Source: Ewingella americana ATCC 33852 (GTDB taxonomy: Bacteria; Pseudomonadota; Gammaproteobacteria; Enterobacterales; Enterobacteriaceae). From it: a DNA stretch of 64,000 nucleotides. The stretch covers positions 1-64,000 of the forward strand of contig NZ_JMPJ01000064.1 of NCBI RefSeq assembly GCF_000735345.1, given 5' to 3'. Numbering within the stretch: the stretch's first letter is position 1; each line of letters begins with the position of its first letter. Below, in pieces: positions 38,158-47,204 of this stretch. The position numbers and the translations under genes were made by a program. The notes below the pieces were generated by a model. It was not told the origin of the DNA. It searched no databases and worked only from the letters and a program-made list of their open reading frames with translations.

Positions 38158-38440
38158 TCACAAGCTAAGCGAATATTCAAGATACAAAGTTGTAATCTTT
38201 CGTGTCTTGCTAGCTTTTGCTGCTAGCAATAAATAGAAGGCGAAATCTTCAATGTTTTTTATTAATCGCAGGCTGGCGTTAACTGTAAGGAAAAGGTAAT
38301 TAAATATTAATCATTCATAAATAACTGAGAAATCATGGGGATAACCACAGGCTTTTGCGCAAGAATTTCGCCGCGGCTCAGGCAAAGTGACTGAAAATAT
38401 GCGATAATAGTAAGAAGAGTATTTCACTTGGGGAACAAAG
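38158..38440. other. A+T-rich intergenic region with one perfect hairpin
   Basis: A gene-free stretch of 283 bases between the zinc operon and the unknown gene at 38441. It holds the perfect stem TTGCTAGC (38207-38214)/GCTAGCAA (38222-38229) without a T-run, and GATAAT at 38403-38408, a possible -10 for the downstream gene. No further coding sequence or known RNA is recognised. Confidence 0.5.
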
Positions 38441-38794
38441 ATGAAAAAACTAATCCCTTATGAAATCGATGGGAACAAAGTTTCGGCGGAGTATTTGCAA
38501 AAGGCAATTGAGCCTAATCTTTCACAATTAGAAACAGATTTAGTTGGGGATTTGAGTTATTACTCCGAAAATTCTCAATATACCTCCGGCTCTTTGAAGA
38601 TTATCTCTATCACAGCTATCGGTGATGATCAGTATTCAATGAGTTATGGTTTCAAGTGGACTATCTTCAACGGCTGCCTTGACATTAACGCCGACGAGTA
38701 CACCACTGAGCGGGTATCATTTAAAGTTAAAAGCCACGGGCTTGAATTTGATATTATTGATACGCAGCGATCGACGTCAGCTGAAGAACTGTAA
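38441..38794 (+). CDS. Hypothetical protein, 117 residues
   Basis: Not recognised. A soluble, acidic protein (MKKLIPYEIDGNKVS...), with no signal peptide and no membrane segment. It has several aromatic-rich beta-like stretches (QYSMSYGFKWTIFNGC, residues about 65-80), and GGGGA lies 8 bases before the ATG. The gene is A+T-rich compared with acrAB and most of the window. It lies alone between the zinc importer and tomB-hha. Real coding is supported by the ribosome site and by an uninterrupted frame in A+T-rich DNA; a function is not offered. Confidence 0.7.
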   Translation: MKKLIPYEIDGNKVSAEYLQKAIEPNLSQLETDLVGDLSYYSENSQYTSGSLKIISITAIGDDQYSMSYGFKWTIFNGCLDINADEYTTERVSFKVKSHGLEFDIIDTQRSTSAEEL

Positions 38795-39034
38795 TTTTAA
38801 GTAATGCATTGATGCATAATTGCCAAAATGAATTATATTTAAAACGTAATGTTTGGAATTAATCCGATTCCCCACGGTTATTGAAGAAAGTGTTTATTAT
38901 CGCTAAATCTCATCGGTATTTTAGGTTTAGTTCATAGTGTTTAGTTGTCAGTGAAGTACCCGTAAACCATCAAGTTTTGTTGTTTACTCACAGAGTGTTG
39001 TCAACACCGAATAAGCCATTACGGAGGGGATGAT

Positions 39035-39403
39035 ATGGATGAGTACTCGCCTAAGCGACACGATATAGCGCAGCTGCGGTTCCTGAATGAAAGTCTGTAT
39101 GATGAAGGGATAGCTACGCTGGGGGATAGCCACCACGGTTGGGTCAACGATCCTACTTCCGCGGTAAACCTGCAACTTAACGAACTGATCGAGCACATCG
39201 CCTCTTTTGTGATGAGCTTTAAAATTAAATATCCTGATGATTCTCCTCTTACCGATTTGGTTGAGGAATATCTGGACGACACCTACACCCTCTTCAGTAA
39301 TTACGGAATAAACGATTCTGACCTACGTCAATGGCAAAAGACCAAAAAGCGATTATTCAGAATGTTCTCAGGCGAGTATGTCTGTACCCTGATGAAAACT
39401 TAA
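39035..39403 (+). CDS. tomB: TomB, Hha toxicity modulator
   Basis: 122-residue TomB (YbaJ) protein that antagonises Hha and affects biofilm formation; in E. coli 124 residues. The N-terminus MDEYSPKRHDIAQLRFLNESLYDEGI and the end MFSGEYVCTLMKT are diagnostic. AGGGG lies upstream of the ATG. It forms a two-gene unit with hha, 54 bases downstream; in E. coli the pair has been proposed to behave as an oxygen-dependent toxin-antitoxin pair. Confidence 0.95.
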   Translation: MDEYSPKRHDIAQLRFLNESLYDEGIATLGDSHHGWVNDPTSAVNLQLNELIEHIASFVMSFKIKYPDDSPLTDLVEEYLDDTYTLFSNYGINDSDLRQWQKTKKRLFRMFSGEYVCTLMKT

Positions 39404-39457
39404 GTAATACTTTAACCAACACCAGCAGTAATTTAGATAAATAATGAAAAGGTCATG

Positions 39458-39661
39458 ATGAACAAAATCGACTATTTGATGCGTTTGAGAAAATGCACCA
39501 CTATTGACACCCTTGAACGCGTTATTGAGAAAAATAAGTACGAACTTTCCGACGATGAACTGGAGTTGTTTTACTCTGCGGCCGACCATCGCCTGGCAGA
39601 ATTAACAATGAATAAGCTTTACGACAAAGTTCCTGTCGCCGTCTGGAAATTCGTCCGGTAA
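39458..39661 (+). CDS. hha: Hha/YmoA family H-NS-associated modulator
   Basis: 67-residue protein that binds H-NS and deepens silencing of horizontally acquired, temperature- and osmolarity-controlled genes. [19 protein letters not shown] and the rest match Yersinia YmoA almost residue by residue up to the last six residues, and the length is that of YmoA rather than of E. coli Hha (72). The second of two adjacent ATG codons is chosen because AAGG is too close to the first. Downstream of tomB. Confidence 0.96.
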   Translation: MNKIDYLMRLRKCTTIDTLERVIEKNKYELSDDELELFYSAADHRLAELTMNKLYDKVPVAVWKFVR

Positions 39662-39679
39662 CGTTTCCATACATGGCTT

Positions 39680-39709
39680 CATAGGGCCGTAATTAACTGC
39701 GGCCCTATG
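39680..39709. terminator. Hairpin between hha and the convergent LysR gene
   Basis: CATAGGGCCG (39680-39689) and CGGCCCTATG (39700-39709) form a perfect 10-bp stem with a ten-base loop. The following GTTATTATT is only a weak T-run; it lies between two converging genes. Confidence 0.6.
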
Positions 39710-39752
39710 GTTATTATTCAGACAAAACATTCACTTCCTTTATCAGTTCCAA

Positions 39753-40700
39753 TTATTGAAACTCTTTATTTCCTTTCTTAATCCTTTCTAAAAAAGCCTG
39801 TAATAGAAATTGAAAACACTGTTCTGTTTGCGCCGAACGCAGTGGAGCAGGTTTACGCATCATCGCCACGGTTCTGCTTAAGGTCGGTTGCTGTAAATGA
39901 ACCACCGTTAATTGGTCATCGTTAAGCGTTGCGGTATATAACTCCGGCAATATAGCCAGTGCCAAGCGTGAGCGAACCAACCCGTAAAGCGTCTCCTGAA
40001 AATCCACGCGATAATTGATGCTGAGATTCAATTTATGGCTTTCAATCAGCGACGCCACCAAGCGGCTGACGTTGCCTTTCAGAAACAGCGCTATCGGTCG
40101 TTTTGCCAACTGCCGCCACGGCAGATTGTGTGTTTCTGCTAATAGATCATCCTTGCGCATCACTACCACAAAGGGGTCTTCCAGCAGCGGATAGACCGTC
40201 AGGCTGTCCGGTACCGTGCTGTCGGTGGCACCGATACCAAAATCCAGAGAACCGTTTTCCAACTCCACCAGCAGGGCGTCATTAGTTAAATCGTGAAACT
40301 CGACGCGCATATTCGGAAAGTGTTCGGAAAGCAGCTGAGGCACCGCCGGAAAAAGTAAGGTGCTGACCGAAGGCACCAGCCCAATTCTCAGCGTGCCGTC
40401 ACCGCCCTGCTCCATAATCTGCTGCATATCGTCAAAGGCGCTGTGCGCGGCATTCAGCAGACGCTGGGCGTGAGGCAAAATAGCGATGCCTTCCTCGGTG
40501 AGCGTCACCGCCTGCGCGGTGCGATTTACCAGCTTCCCACCTAATACTGACTCAATTTGGCGCAGCGCGCTGCTCAACGCGGGCTGGCTGATAGCCAAGC
40601 GATTCGCGGTTTCCGTAAAGCTGCGCAGCTGTGCCAGAGTGACAAAATATTGTATCTGTTTGAGGGATAGCGCAGGCAATCGACGCCAAGGTTCAGACAT
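39753..40700 (-). CDS. LysR-family regulator divergent from adenine deaminase
   Basis: 315-residue LysR-type regulator. The helix-turn-helix LSLKQIQYFVTLAQLRSF...LAISQPALSSAL lies near residues 10-50; an effector domain follows. The ATG at 40700 gives the usual short lead MSEPWRRLPALS. It is divergent from ade over 141 bases and is therefore likely to control the adenine deaminase-permease operon. No clear operator was singled out. Effector unknown; a purine is a guess. Confidence 0.86.
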   Translation of the reverse strand: MSEPWRRLPALSLKQIQYFVTLAQLRSFTETANRLAISQPALSSALRQIESVLGGKLVNRTAQAVTLTEEGIAILPHAQRLLNAAHSAFDDMQQIMEQGGDGTLRIGLVPSVSTLLFPAVPQLLSEHFPNMRVEFHDLTNDALLVELENGSLDFGIGATDSTVPDSLTVYPLLEDPFVVVMRKDDLLAETHNLPWRQLAKRPIALFLKGNVSRLVASLIESHKLNLSINYRVDFQETLYGLVRSRLALAILPELYTATLNDDQLTVVHLQQPTLSRTVAMMRKPAPLRSAQTEQCFQFLLQAFLERIKKGNKEFQ

Positions 40701-40841
40701 AGTTTCCCGTGTTCCAGTCGAAAGAAAGTAAACGTTTGCCCAGCATAACCCCATCTTATAACCCGATAAAATAAATCATCTGTCCAAAGCCTTTCGCGCT
40801 GCCTACATTAGCGGGATGACTTCCCGATATTGGACACTTCT

Positions 40842-42629
40842 ATGACCGTTTCTTCTCCCGCGATCGCCCTGCGCCAGCGCGCCGTACAGGCCGCATTAGG
40901 CAAAATTCCTTTCGACCGCTTACTGCGCAATGCGCGCGTCATCGACATGGTGACGGGAGAGATCCGCGACGCCGACGTCGGGTTAGTCGGCACGATGATC
41001 GCCAGCGTGCATCCCTGCGGCGAGTTTTTGCAGACCGAAAACGTTGAGGATCTCGCCGGAGCGCTGCTCTCCCCCGGCTTTATCGACACTCACGTGCATA
41101 TCGAAAGCTCCCACCTGCCGCCAGAGCGTTACGCCGAGATCGTGGTTGCCCAAGGCACCACCACGGTTTTCTGGGATCCGCATGAATTAGCCAACGTGCT
41201 CGGGGTAGACGGCGTGCGTTATGCCGTCGAATCCAGCCGCGACCTGCCTTTGCGGGTGATTTGCGCCGCGCCGTCCAGCGTGCCTTCCACTCCGGGCTTG
41301 GAAATGTCCGGGGCCGATTTCAAAGGGCGTGAAATGCAAACCATGCTGAGCTGGCCGGAAGTCGCGGGTGTGGCGGAAGTCATGGATATGCATGGCGTGC
41401 TCAACGCCAGCGAACGCATGATTGAGATCCTCGAAGCTGGCCTGAGCAGCGGCAAACTGATTGAAGGCCACGCGCGCGGCTTGAAAGGTGCCGGGCTGCA
41501 AGCCTATCTGGCAGCGGGCATCACCTCTGACCATGAGTTAACCTCCGCGGAAGATGCGCTGGAGAAGCTGCGAGCTGGCCTGACGCTGCAAATTCGCGGC
41601 TCACACCCCTATTTATTGCCGGAGATTGTCGCAGCGCTTAAAACCCTGCCGCACCTCTCTTCGCAAATCACGCTGTGTACCGATGACGTCCCACCCGATT
41701 TTCTGTTGGAAAAAGGCGGCCTGATTGCCCTGATTAAACTGCTGATATCCCACGGATTAGCGGCTGAAGACGTGCTGCGCATGGCGACCTTCAACGCGGC
41801 GATCCGCATGCAGCGCGCCGATCTTGGGCTGATTGCCGCCGGGCGCACGGCGGACATGATTGTGTTCGACTCGCTGGAGTCGCTCAATCCTTTAGCCGTT
41901 TACGTCAATGGGCAGAAAGTGGCGCAAGACGGCAAGCTGCTGTTCAGTCCGAAGAAAGCCGCCGGAGTGACGCCCCCGCGCGACACCATGCAGATCTCCA
42001 GTCTGTCGGCAGACGACTTTGTGCTGCGCATTCCCGGCCTGAAAAATGGCAAGGCTCGCCTGAGAAATATCAAAGGCGCGCGCTTCACCCAGTGGAGTGA
42101 AGTGGTGGTTAACGTGCGCGACGGCCAAGTGCAAATCCCTGACGGCTTCAGCCTGATTTGGGTCAAACACCGCCACGGCCGCCATGACGCTACGCCGCGC
42201 ATAGCCCTGCTGGAAGGCTGGGGCGAGCTGCGCGGAGCCATTGCCACCTCTTACTCCCACGACTCCCACAATCTAGTGGTACTGGGCAGAAACCCTGCGG
42301 ATATGGTGCTGGCCGCCAATCAGCTGATTGCCAGCGGCGGCGGCATGGCGCTGAGCCAAAATGAACAACTTCTGGCCCACGTGGCCATGCCAATTGCCGG
42401 CATGCTTTCAGATTTACCGGCAGAAGAGTTGGCGGCGCAGTTTAAAAACCTGCGTGACCTGAGTTCTAAAGTTGCCGACTGGGAGCCGCCTTATCGCGTC
42501 TTCAAAGCCATCGAAGGCACCTGTTTGGCCTGCAATGCCGGTCCGCACCTGACTGATTTAGGATTGACCGACGGCGGGTTAAGAGAAATAGTCGACCCGA
42601 TCCTCGAAATATGGGAAGACCAGATTTAG
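40842..42629 (+). CDS. ade: Adenine deaminase
   Basis: 595-residue amidohydrolase that converts adenine to hypoxanthine and ammonia (E. coli Ade/YicP 588 residues). Metal ligands are visible in DTHVHIESSH, in EGHARG and in TDDVPPD, and the C-terminal domain with GGGMAL and CLACNAGPHLTDLGLT is typical. The ATG at 40842 is preferred to a TTG four codons upstream. An adenine-type permease follows after 68 bases; the same pair occurs in E. coli as ade-adeQ at another locus. Here it lies in the hha-ffs interval. Confidence 0.94.
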   Translation: MTVSSPAIALRQRAVQAALGKIPFDRLLRNARVIDMVTGEIRDADVGLVGTMIASVHPCGEFLQTENVEDLAGALLSPGFIDTHVHIESSHLPPERYAEIVVAQGTTTVFWDPHELANVLGVDGVRYAVESSRDLPLRVICAAPSSVPSTPGLEMSGADFKGREMQTMLSWPEVAGVAEVMDMHGVLNASERMIEILEAGLSSGKLIEGHARGLKGAGLQAYLAAGITSDHELTSAEDALEKLRAGLTLQIRGSHPYLLPEIVAALKTLPHLSSQITLCTDDVPPDFLLEKGGLIALIKLLISHGLAAEDVLRMATFNAAIRMQRADLGLIAAGRTADMIVFDSLESLNPLAVYVNGQKVAQDGKLLFSPKKAAGVTPPRDTMQISSLSADDFVLRIPGLKNGKARLRNIKGARFTQWSEVVVNVRDGQVQIPDGFSLIWVKHRHGRHDATPRIALLEGWGELRGAIATSYSHDSHNLVVLGRNPADMVLAANQLIASGGGMALSQNEQLLAHVAMPIAGMLSDLPAEELAAQFKNLRDLSSKVADWEPPYRVFKAIEGTCLACNAGPHLTDLGLTDGGLREIVDPILEIWEDQI

Positions 42630-42697
42630 CCGTACTGCAACAAAGTGATAGCAACCACAACATCATAAAAAACATAAAGTTTCAGGGGATTTTCAAC

Positions 42698-44047
42698 ATG
42701 AGTGACAGTTCTGTTAAGCACGCCACTGCGCCAGCCGAAGAAAGCTGGTTGCAGCGTCGTTTTAAACTACACCAGCGCGGCACCCGAGTGAAAACCGAGT
42801 GTCTGGCGGGCATTACCGGCTTCTTAGCCGCCGCCTATTTATTGATTGTCATCCCAAGCCTGCTGGCGGCGGGCGGCATTGATAAAGGCGCGGCCACCAC
42901 CGGCGTGATCATCGTTTTTGTGCTGGGAAGCCTGCTGATGGCGTTCTACGCCAACCTGCCGTTTATGGTCGGGCCGGGCATAGGCGGTTCAGTGTTAGTC
43001 GGCATTACGCTGGCCGGTGACGGCATCAGCTGGCCCATCGCGCTGGGTATCGCCTGCTGGTCAGGTATCCTGTTCTTCGTAATGACGGTGCTCGGCCTGC
43101 GCGAAGTGGTCACTCGCTCCGTTCCGCAATCCATCAAGCTGGGCTTAACGGCGTCGATTGGTATCTTTGTGGCTTTGCTAGGCTTTCGCAATGCCGGTCT
43201 GGTCGCTGCGTCGGCAAAAACCAACGCCTTAGGCTTGGGTGACTTCACCGCGCCTGGTGCCATTATCGCCCTGCTCGGCCTGCTGGTTGCTGTCGCCCTT
43301 CAGGCGCGCAAAGTCCCCGGCGCGCTGCTGTGGGCCATTCTGTTTGCCACGCTGATTGGCATTCCTTTTGGCGTCACTCATCTGCCGCAGCAGTGGTTCT
43401 CCCTGCCGCACTCTGTCGGGCCGCTGCTGGGTAAAGTCGATTTGCTGGGCGCGATTAACATCGCCTTCCTGCCTTTCCTGTTTATCTTCTTCGCATCCGA
43501 GTTCTTCTCCACCATGGGCACCACGCTGGCGGTTGGCGGCGAGGCCGGGCTGCTCGACGAGCAAGGCAACATGCCGAATATCAACCGTCCGTTCGTGGTT
43601 GACTCTATTGCAGCGGCGCTCGGGCCGATTGTCGGTATCCCAGCCGCGACGGCGCTCATTGAGTCCTCAGCGGCAGCCGAAGCCGGAGGCAAAACAGGCT
43701 TGACCGCGCTGGCGGCGGCCTTGATGTTCCTGCTGATGCTGCTGTTTACGCCAATTGCGCTGATGATCCCGAAAGAGGCCACGGCACCGGCGTTAATTCT
43801 GATTGGTTTGAATATGTTCAGCGGCCTGCGCAAAGTCGATTTGGGCAACTTCACCGATGGCCTGCCGGTCTTGATGATGGTGATGATCACCCTGATTTCA
43901 AACAGCTTCGGCACGGGTATCGCCGGTGGTCTGCTGTTCTATGTGATCATTAAAGTGGTGGCGGGGAAAGCGCGCGAGGTGCCGATTGGCCTGTATATTC
44001 TGGCTGTCCCTTTGGCGTACTACTTCGCGACCTTAGTTCACCACTAG
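42698..44047 (+). CDS. Adenine/hypoxanthine permease, AzgA-like NCS2 family
   Basis: 449-residue inner-membrane purine:proton symporter of the NCS2 family, AzgA branch (E. coli AdeP/AdeQ about 445 residues). About thirteen hydrophobic segments; ECLAGITGFLAAAYLL near the N-terminus and GPIVGIPAATALIESSAAAEAGG are signatures of the branch. The ATG at 42698 has AGGGGAT nine bases upstream, so the longer open frame into ade is not used. It supplies adenine or hypoxanthine to the linked deaminase and salvage enzymes. Substrate by homology. Confidence 0.9.
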   Translation: MSDSSVKHATAPAEESWLQRRFKLHQRGTRVKTECLAGITGFLAAAYLLIVIPSLLAAGGIDKGAATTGVIIVFVLGSLLMAFYANLPFMVGPGIGGSVLVGITLAGDGISWPIALGIACWSGILFFVMTVLGLREVVTRSVPQSIKLGLTASIGIFVALLGFRNAGLVAASAKTNALGLGDFTAPGAIIALLGLLVAVALQARKVPGALLWAILFATLIGIPFGVTHLPQQWFSLPHSVGPLLGKVDLLGAINIAFLPFLFIFFASEFFSTMGTTLAVGGEAGLLDEQGNMPNINRPFVVDSIAAALGPIVGIPAATALIESSAAAEAGGKTGLTALAAALMFLLMLLFTPIALMIPKEATAPALILIGLNMFSGLRKVDLGNFTDGLPVLMMVMITLISNSFGTGIAGGLLFYVIIKVVAGKAREVPIGLYILAVPLAYYFATLVHH

Positions 44048-44068
44048 CAACGCCATACTTCTTCATCA

Positions 44069-44093
44069 GGGCACGTTCATCGTGCCCTTTTTT
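44069..44093 (+). terminator. Terminator of the ade-permease operon
   Basis: GGGCACG (44069-44075) and CGTGCCC (44081-44087) with loop TTCAT, followed by six T. It lies 21 bases after the permease stop. Confidence 0.9.
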
Positions 44094-44234
44094 ATGCCTA
44101 TAAAAAGCACAAAAACCAAAATACTGTTGTAGAAATTCAACATATCGCCCTAAGATGAAACACCATATATAGCCATCAATAGATATATGGAATACTACAT
44201 CTTTGATTATTTACCACATGGATAGGTGATAAAC

Positions 44235-44483
44235 ATGACACGTAACGAAAAACAATCCTCAGAAAGCGTCGCCCGCCTCGCGGCCGAAACCCTCAATAAT
44301 TCCAAAGCCAGTAGCCTTGAAAAAAGTCTGGCAGGCTCAGTGCTTTCACAGGCCAGCTCTAAAAACCAAACCGGTGCCGAGATGGAAGCTATTGCATCCA
44401 AAGCTTTAAAAAGCGCCTCCTCAAGCGAGGTCGCCAAAACGCTGGCCGGTTCAGTGATTGCTCAAGCCAATAAAGCACGCTAA
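44235..44483 (+). CDS. Small protein with an internal direct repeat, function unknown
   Basis: 82-residue soluble protein, rich in Ser, Ala and Lys. Two copies of a roughly 26-residue unit are visible: one ending KSLAGSVLSQAS (about residues 29-43) and one ending KTLAGSVIAQAN (about 66-78). The segments look helical and amphipathic. The ATG at 44235 has AGGTGA seven bases upstream; a second open frame start nine bases earlier is less likely. It has its own terminator. I recall similar unnamed proteins in other enterobacteria but no function. Between the permease operon and ffs. Confidence 0.78.
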   Translation: MTRNEKQSSESVARLAAETLNNSKASSLEKSLAGSVLSQASSKNQTGAEMEAIASKALKSASSSEVAKTLAGSVIAQANKAR

Positions 44484-44489
44484 GACCCA

Positions 44490-44517
44490 AAGCTGGGCTG
44501 AGTCCCAGCTTTTTTTT
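44490..44517 (+). terminator. Terminator after the repeat-containing small protein
   Basis: AGCTGGG (44491-44497) and CCCAGCT (44504-44510) with a six-base loop, followed by seven T. Confidence 0.9.
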
Positions 44518-44613
44518 GCACGACAAAACCCGCCAATAATTTAGCGATAAGTGAATAAAGTTAGGGAATCAATACTAAGTAGGGAGTGAGCGAAAAACGC
44601 GGAAGCCCTGAAA

Positions 44614-44727
44614 TGGTGGAGGCCCTGCCAGCTACATCCCGGCACACACGACACCTGCCATGGCTGCTTCCTTCCGGACCTGACCGAGTTAACAAGTTAG
44701 TGTTGCGGGAGAACCAACAGGGCCTCC
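44614..44727 (-). ncRNA. ffs: 4.5S RNA of the signal recognition particle
   Basis: 114-nt RNA that with Ffh forms the bacterial SRP and targets nascent membrane proteins to FtsY. Read on the minus strand, the conserved tip GGTCAGGTCCGGAAGGAAGC, which binds Ffh, is intact. The closing helix GGAGGCCCTG/CAGGGCCTCC at the two ends also matches, and CTGTTGGTTCTCCCGC is as in E. coli. The ends were set by aligning to the 114-nt E. coli RNA. An ORF that overlaps it is spurious. Same place as in E. coli, next to ybaZ. Confidence 0.96.
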
Positions 44728-44913
44728 ATTGTCGTTGTTGGCTTCGCGACTCATTGCTGAATAATCGAAGCGGTGGGCATTATCAGTGATGGCCGTGGCA
44801 ATTGCAAGTTAACCGCCGACGACCGTTGTTTTCTTATACAACCACGCCTGATACCTCATTTATCCAGCAGCAGTTTGCGGCATAATGGCAATGCAACCCA
44901 CAAGGAGCCAACC

Positions 44914-45222
44914 ATGTCGGAGACAGATAACTTTCGCCATCGCGTCCTACAGATCATCGCCGCCATCCCCTACGGCCAAGTGACAACTTATGGCAATGTC
45001 GCCCAATTGGCCGGGTCGCCGCGCGCGGCGAGACAGGTCGGCGGCGTGCTGCGCAAATTGCCCGAGGGCAGCACCCTGCCGTGGCATCGGGTGATTAATC
45101 GCCACGGCGAAATTTCCCAGCAAGGGGAAGATTTTAAGCGCCAGCGTCAGGCACTGCTCGAAGAAGGCATTATGTTCGAAGGCGGGCAGATTGATCTGCA
45201 GAAATATGGCTGGAAATGGTGA
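44914..45222 (+). CDS. ybaZ: YbaZ (Atl), alkyltransferase-like protein
   Basis: 102-residue DNA-binding homologue of O6-alkylguanine transferases. The active-site PCHR is replaced by PWHR (LPWHRVINRHG), so it cannot accept an alkyl group; such proteins recognise O6-alkylguanine and hand it to nucleotide excision repair. The helix-turn-helix region GQVTTYGNVAQLAGSPRAARQV precedes it. The ATG at 44914 has AAGGAG nine bases upstream; the longer frame runs into the ffs promoter region and is rejected. Confidence 0.93.
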   Translation: MSETDNFRHRVLQIIAAIPYGQVTTYGNVAQLAGSPRAARQVGGVLRKLPEGSTLPWHRVINRHGEISQQGEDFKRQRQALLEEGIMFEGGQIDLQKYGWKW

Positions 45223-45233
45223 ATTCTGGTCAT

Positions 45234-45264
45234 AAAAAAACACCGCCTAGGCGGTGTTTTTCTT
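45234..45264. terminator. Bidirectional terminator between ybaZ and ybaY
   Basis: CACCGC (45241-45246) and GCGGTG (45251-45256) around CTAG, with seven A before and TTTTTCTTTT after. Confidence 0.85.
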
Positions 45265-45309
45265 TTGCTCGACTGACTCTTAATTTGCTAAGAATTAATG
45301 TGCTAAGAA

Positions 45310-45897
45310 TTAATAGCTAGGCTGAGTCGGTGCCGGAGCGGGTGCTGGCGCACCTGGTCCACCCGGAGGGGTTTCAAGACCCGGCTGGTTCGGGTTGCTT
45401 TCTGGCCCTAATCCATTGGGTTTGGTTGTCACAGGCACTGAGGCAACTGGGACTAACTGCAAGTCAGCTTTGGTACCCTGACCACGGTTAACCACCTCTT
45501 TGATGCTATCCGTAATGAAGGTCAGCTGACCATTCACCGTCACCGCCGCACTCAGAATTACGCGTGCGTTAGGCGGGACATCCTGCGGGTTGTAAGGCAG
45601 GATAAAGGTAAATGGAGCCTGTTTCCCACCGGTACGTGCCACTTTCTGCGCGATAACGCGTGAAGGCGCATCAGCCAGAGAAGCATCAGACAGGGTAACT
45701 GTCAGCACAGCATCAGGTGGCAATGCCACGCGCTGTGAGATGTTTACCGTACCCGACACGTTTGGCCCGGTGATAGCTGGCCCTGATGGACTCGCCGACG
45801 TATTCGCGGGCGCTTCCTGTGTTGGTGCTGGGTGCGATGCACAACCGGCCAGTGTGATAGACAGCGCGGTTCCACCTACAATCTGCCAAAGTTTCAT
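45310..45897 (-). CDS. ybaY: YbaY, outer-membrane-type lipoprotein
   Basis: 195-residue lipoprotein of the YbaY family (E. coli about 190 residues), function unclear. The signal peptide ends in the lipobox LAGC (Cys19), followed by ASHP without an inner-membrane retention Asp, so it should go to the outer membrane. A YscW-like beta domain (SGTVNISQRVALPPDAVLTVTL, split near residue 50) is followed by a Pro/Gly-rich C-terminal tail (about 160-195), more extended than usual. Convergent with ybaZ, divergent from tesB. Confidence 0.92.
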   Translation of the reverse strand: MKLWQIVGGTALSITLAGCASHPAPTQEAPANTSASPSGPAITGPNVSGTVNISQRVALPPDAVLTVTLSDASLADAPSRVIAQKVARTGGKQAPFTFILPYNPQDVPPNARVILSAAVTVNGQLTFITDSIKEVVNRGQGTKADLQLVPVASVPVTTKPNGLGPESNPNQPGLETPPGGPGAPAPAPAPTQPSY

Positions 45898-46150
45898 TGA
45901 TCGTTCTCCTTTTTATTATTCGCTTGTCGACAAGCTCAAATAAACGCCGACTATGAGTAGTGGCTTAAACCACCTTGCGCATTAATCATGGCACAAAAAA
46001 CTGACCTTTTCCTGTCGCAGCCCAAAATCAGCTTCTGAGCCATGCTTTTATCCACTATTATGAATGAGATACCCCACATTTCCTGATGCTGCACCTTGAT
46101 TTATCAGAGTTTTCCGAGGCGGCAAAAGGCTAACTTTCATGAGGCCACCG

Positions 46151-47017
46151 ATGAGTCAGGCACTACAAAAATTACTGGATCTGCTGGATCTGGAAAAAAT
46201 CGAAGAAGGGTTGTTTCGTGGCCAAAGTGAAGATCTTGGCTTGCGTCAGGTCTTTGGCGGGCAGGTGGTTGGGCAGGCACTTTACGCCGCCAAGCAAACC
46301 GTGCCTAGCGACCGTGGTATCCACTCTTTCCACAGTTATTTTCTGCGCCCCGGCGACAGCAGTAAGCCAATCATTTATGACGTCGAAATCCTACGCGACG
46401 GCAACAGTTTCAGCGCCCGCCGCGTAAAAGCAGTTCAGCACGGCAAGCCGATTTTCTACATGACCGCCTCTTTCCAGAGCCATGAAGAGGGCTTCGAGCA
46501 CCAGAACACCATGCCGGACGTGCCGCCGCCGGAGTCGTTGATTTCAGAATCGGATATCGCCAAGAGTCTCGCGCACCTGATCCCAGAGAAAGTGCGCGAC
46601 AAGTTCATCGGCCAGAAGCCCATCGAAATGCGCCCGGTGAAGTTCCACAATCCGCTAAAAGGCAGTAAAGAAGAGCCGCACCGCGCGGTGTGGTTCAAAG
46701 CCAACGGCGAGATGCCCGATGATCTGCGCGTGCATCAGTATCTGCTGGGTTACGCCTCGGACTTCAACTTCCTGCCTACGGCCCTTCAGCCGCACGGCGT
46801 CGGCTTCCTTGAGCCTGGCATGCAAGTGGCGACCATCGACCACTCCATGTGGTTCCACCGTCCGTTCAAGCTGGACGATTGGTTGCTGTATGCCGTTGAA
46901 AGCTCTTCGGCCTCGGGCGCGCGCGGCTTTGTGCGCGGCCAGTTCTATACTCGCGAAGGCGTACTGATTGCCACCACGGTGCAGGAAGGGGTGATTCGCC
47001 AGCGCGAAATCCCATAA
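46151..47017 (+). CDS. tesB: TesB, acyl-CoA thioesterase II
   Basis: 288-residue double-hotdog thioesterase that hydrolyses medium- and long-chain acyl-CoA (E. coli 286 residues). [20 protein letters not shown] and the catalytic-region stretches [27 protein letters not shown] and TTVQEG hold the Asp, Thr/Ser and Gln of the active site. The ATG at 46151 has GAGG upstream and matches the E. coli start. A strong terminator follows, shared with amtB. Confidence 0.95.
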   Translation: MSQALQKLLDLLDLEKIEEGLFRGQSEDLGLRQVFGGQVVGQALYAAKQTVPSDRGIHSFHSYFLRPGDSSKPIIYDVEILRDGNSFSARRVKAVQHGKPIFYMTASFQSHEEGFEHQNTMPDVPPPESLISESDIAKSLAHLIPEKVRDKFIGQKPIEMRPVKFHNPLKGSKEEPHRAVWFKANGEMPDDLRVHQYLLGYASDFNFLPTALQPHGVGFLEPGMQVATIDHSMWFHRPFKLDDWLLYAVESSSASGARGFVRGQFYTREGVLIATTVQEGVIRQREIP

Positions 47018-47048
47018 CTCGGGTTACAACTGCTTCGAAAATGCATAA

Positions 47049-47079
47049 AAAAGGGGCGATATCTCTATCGCCCCTTTTT
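47049..47079. terminator. Bidirectional terminator downstream of tesB
   Basis: GGGGCGATA (47053-47061) and TATCGCCCC (47066-47074) around four bases, with A-run before and five T after. Confidence 0.9.
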
Positions 47080-47204
47080 GCTTTCATCATTATCCGTTAA
47101 GTGTTTCTAAGCACGCCGGACAGTTTGTTGTGTTTGCTTTTTATTATATTTCTGTTGAACAGAAATTAGCGCACTACTCTCTTTGAAATCAGACGCTTAA
47201 CCGA

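Noticed and set aside
44586-44789. 67-codon open frame on the plus strand
   Set aside because: It lies antisense across the 4.5S RNA gene and has no ribosome site or similarity to a protein.
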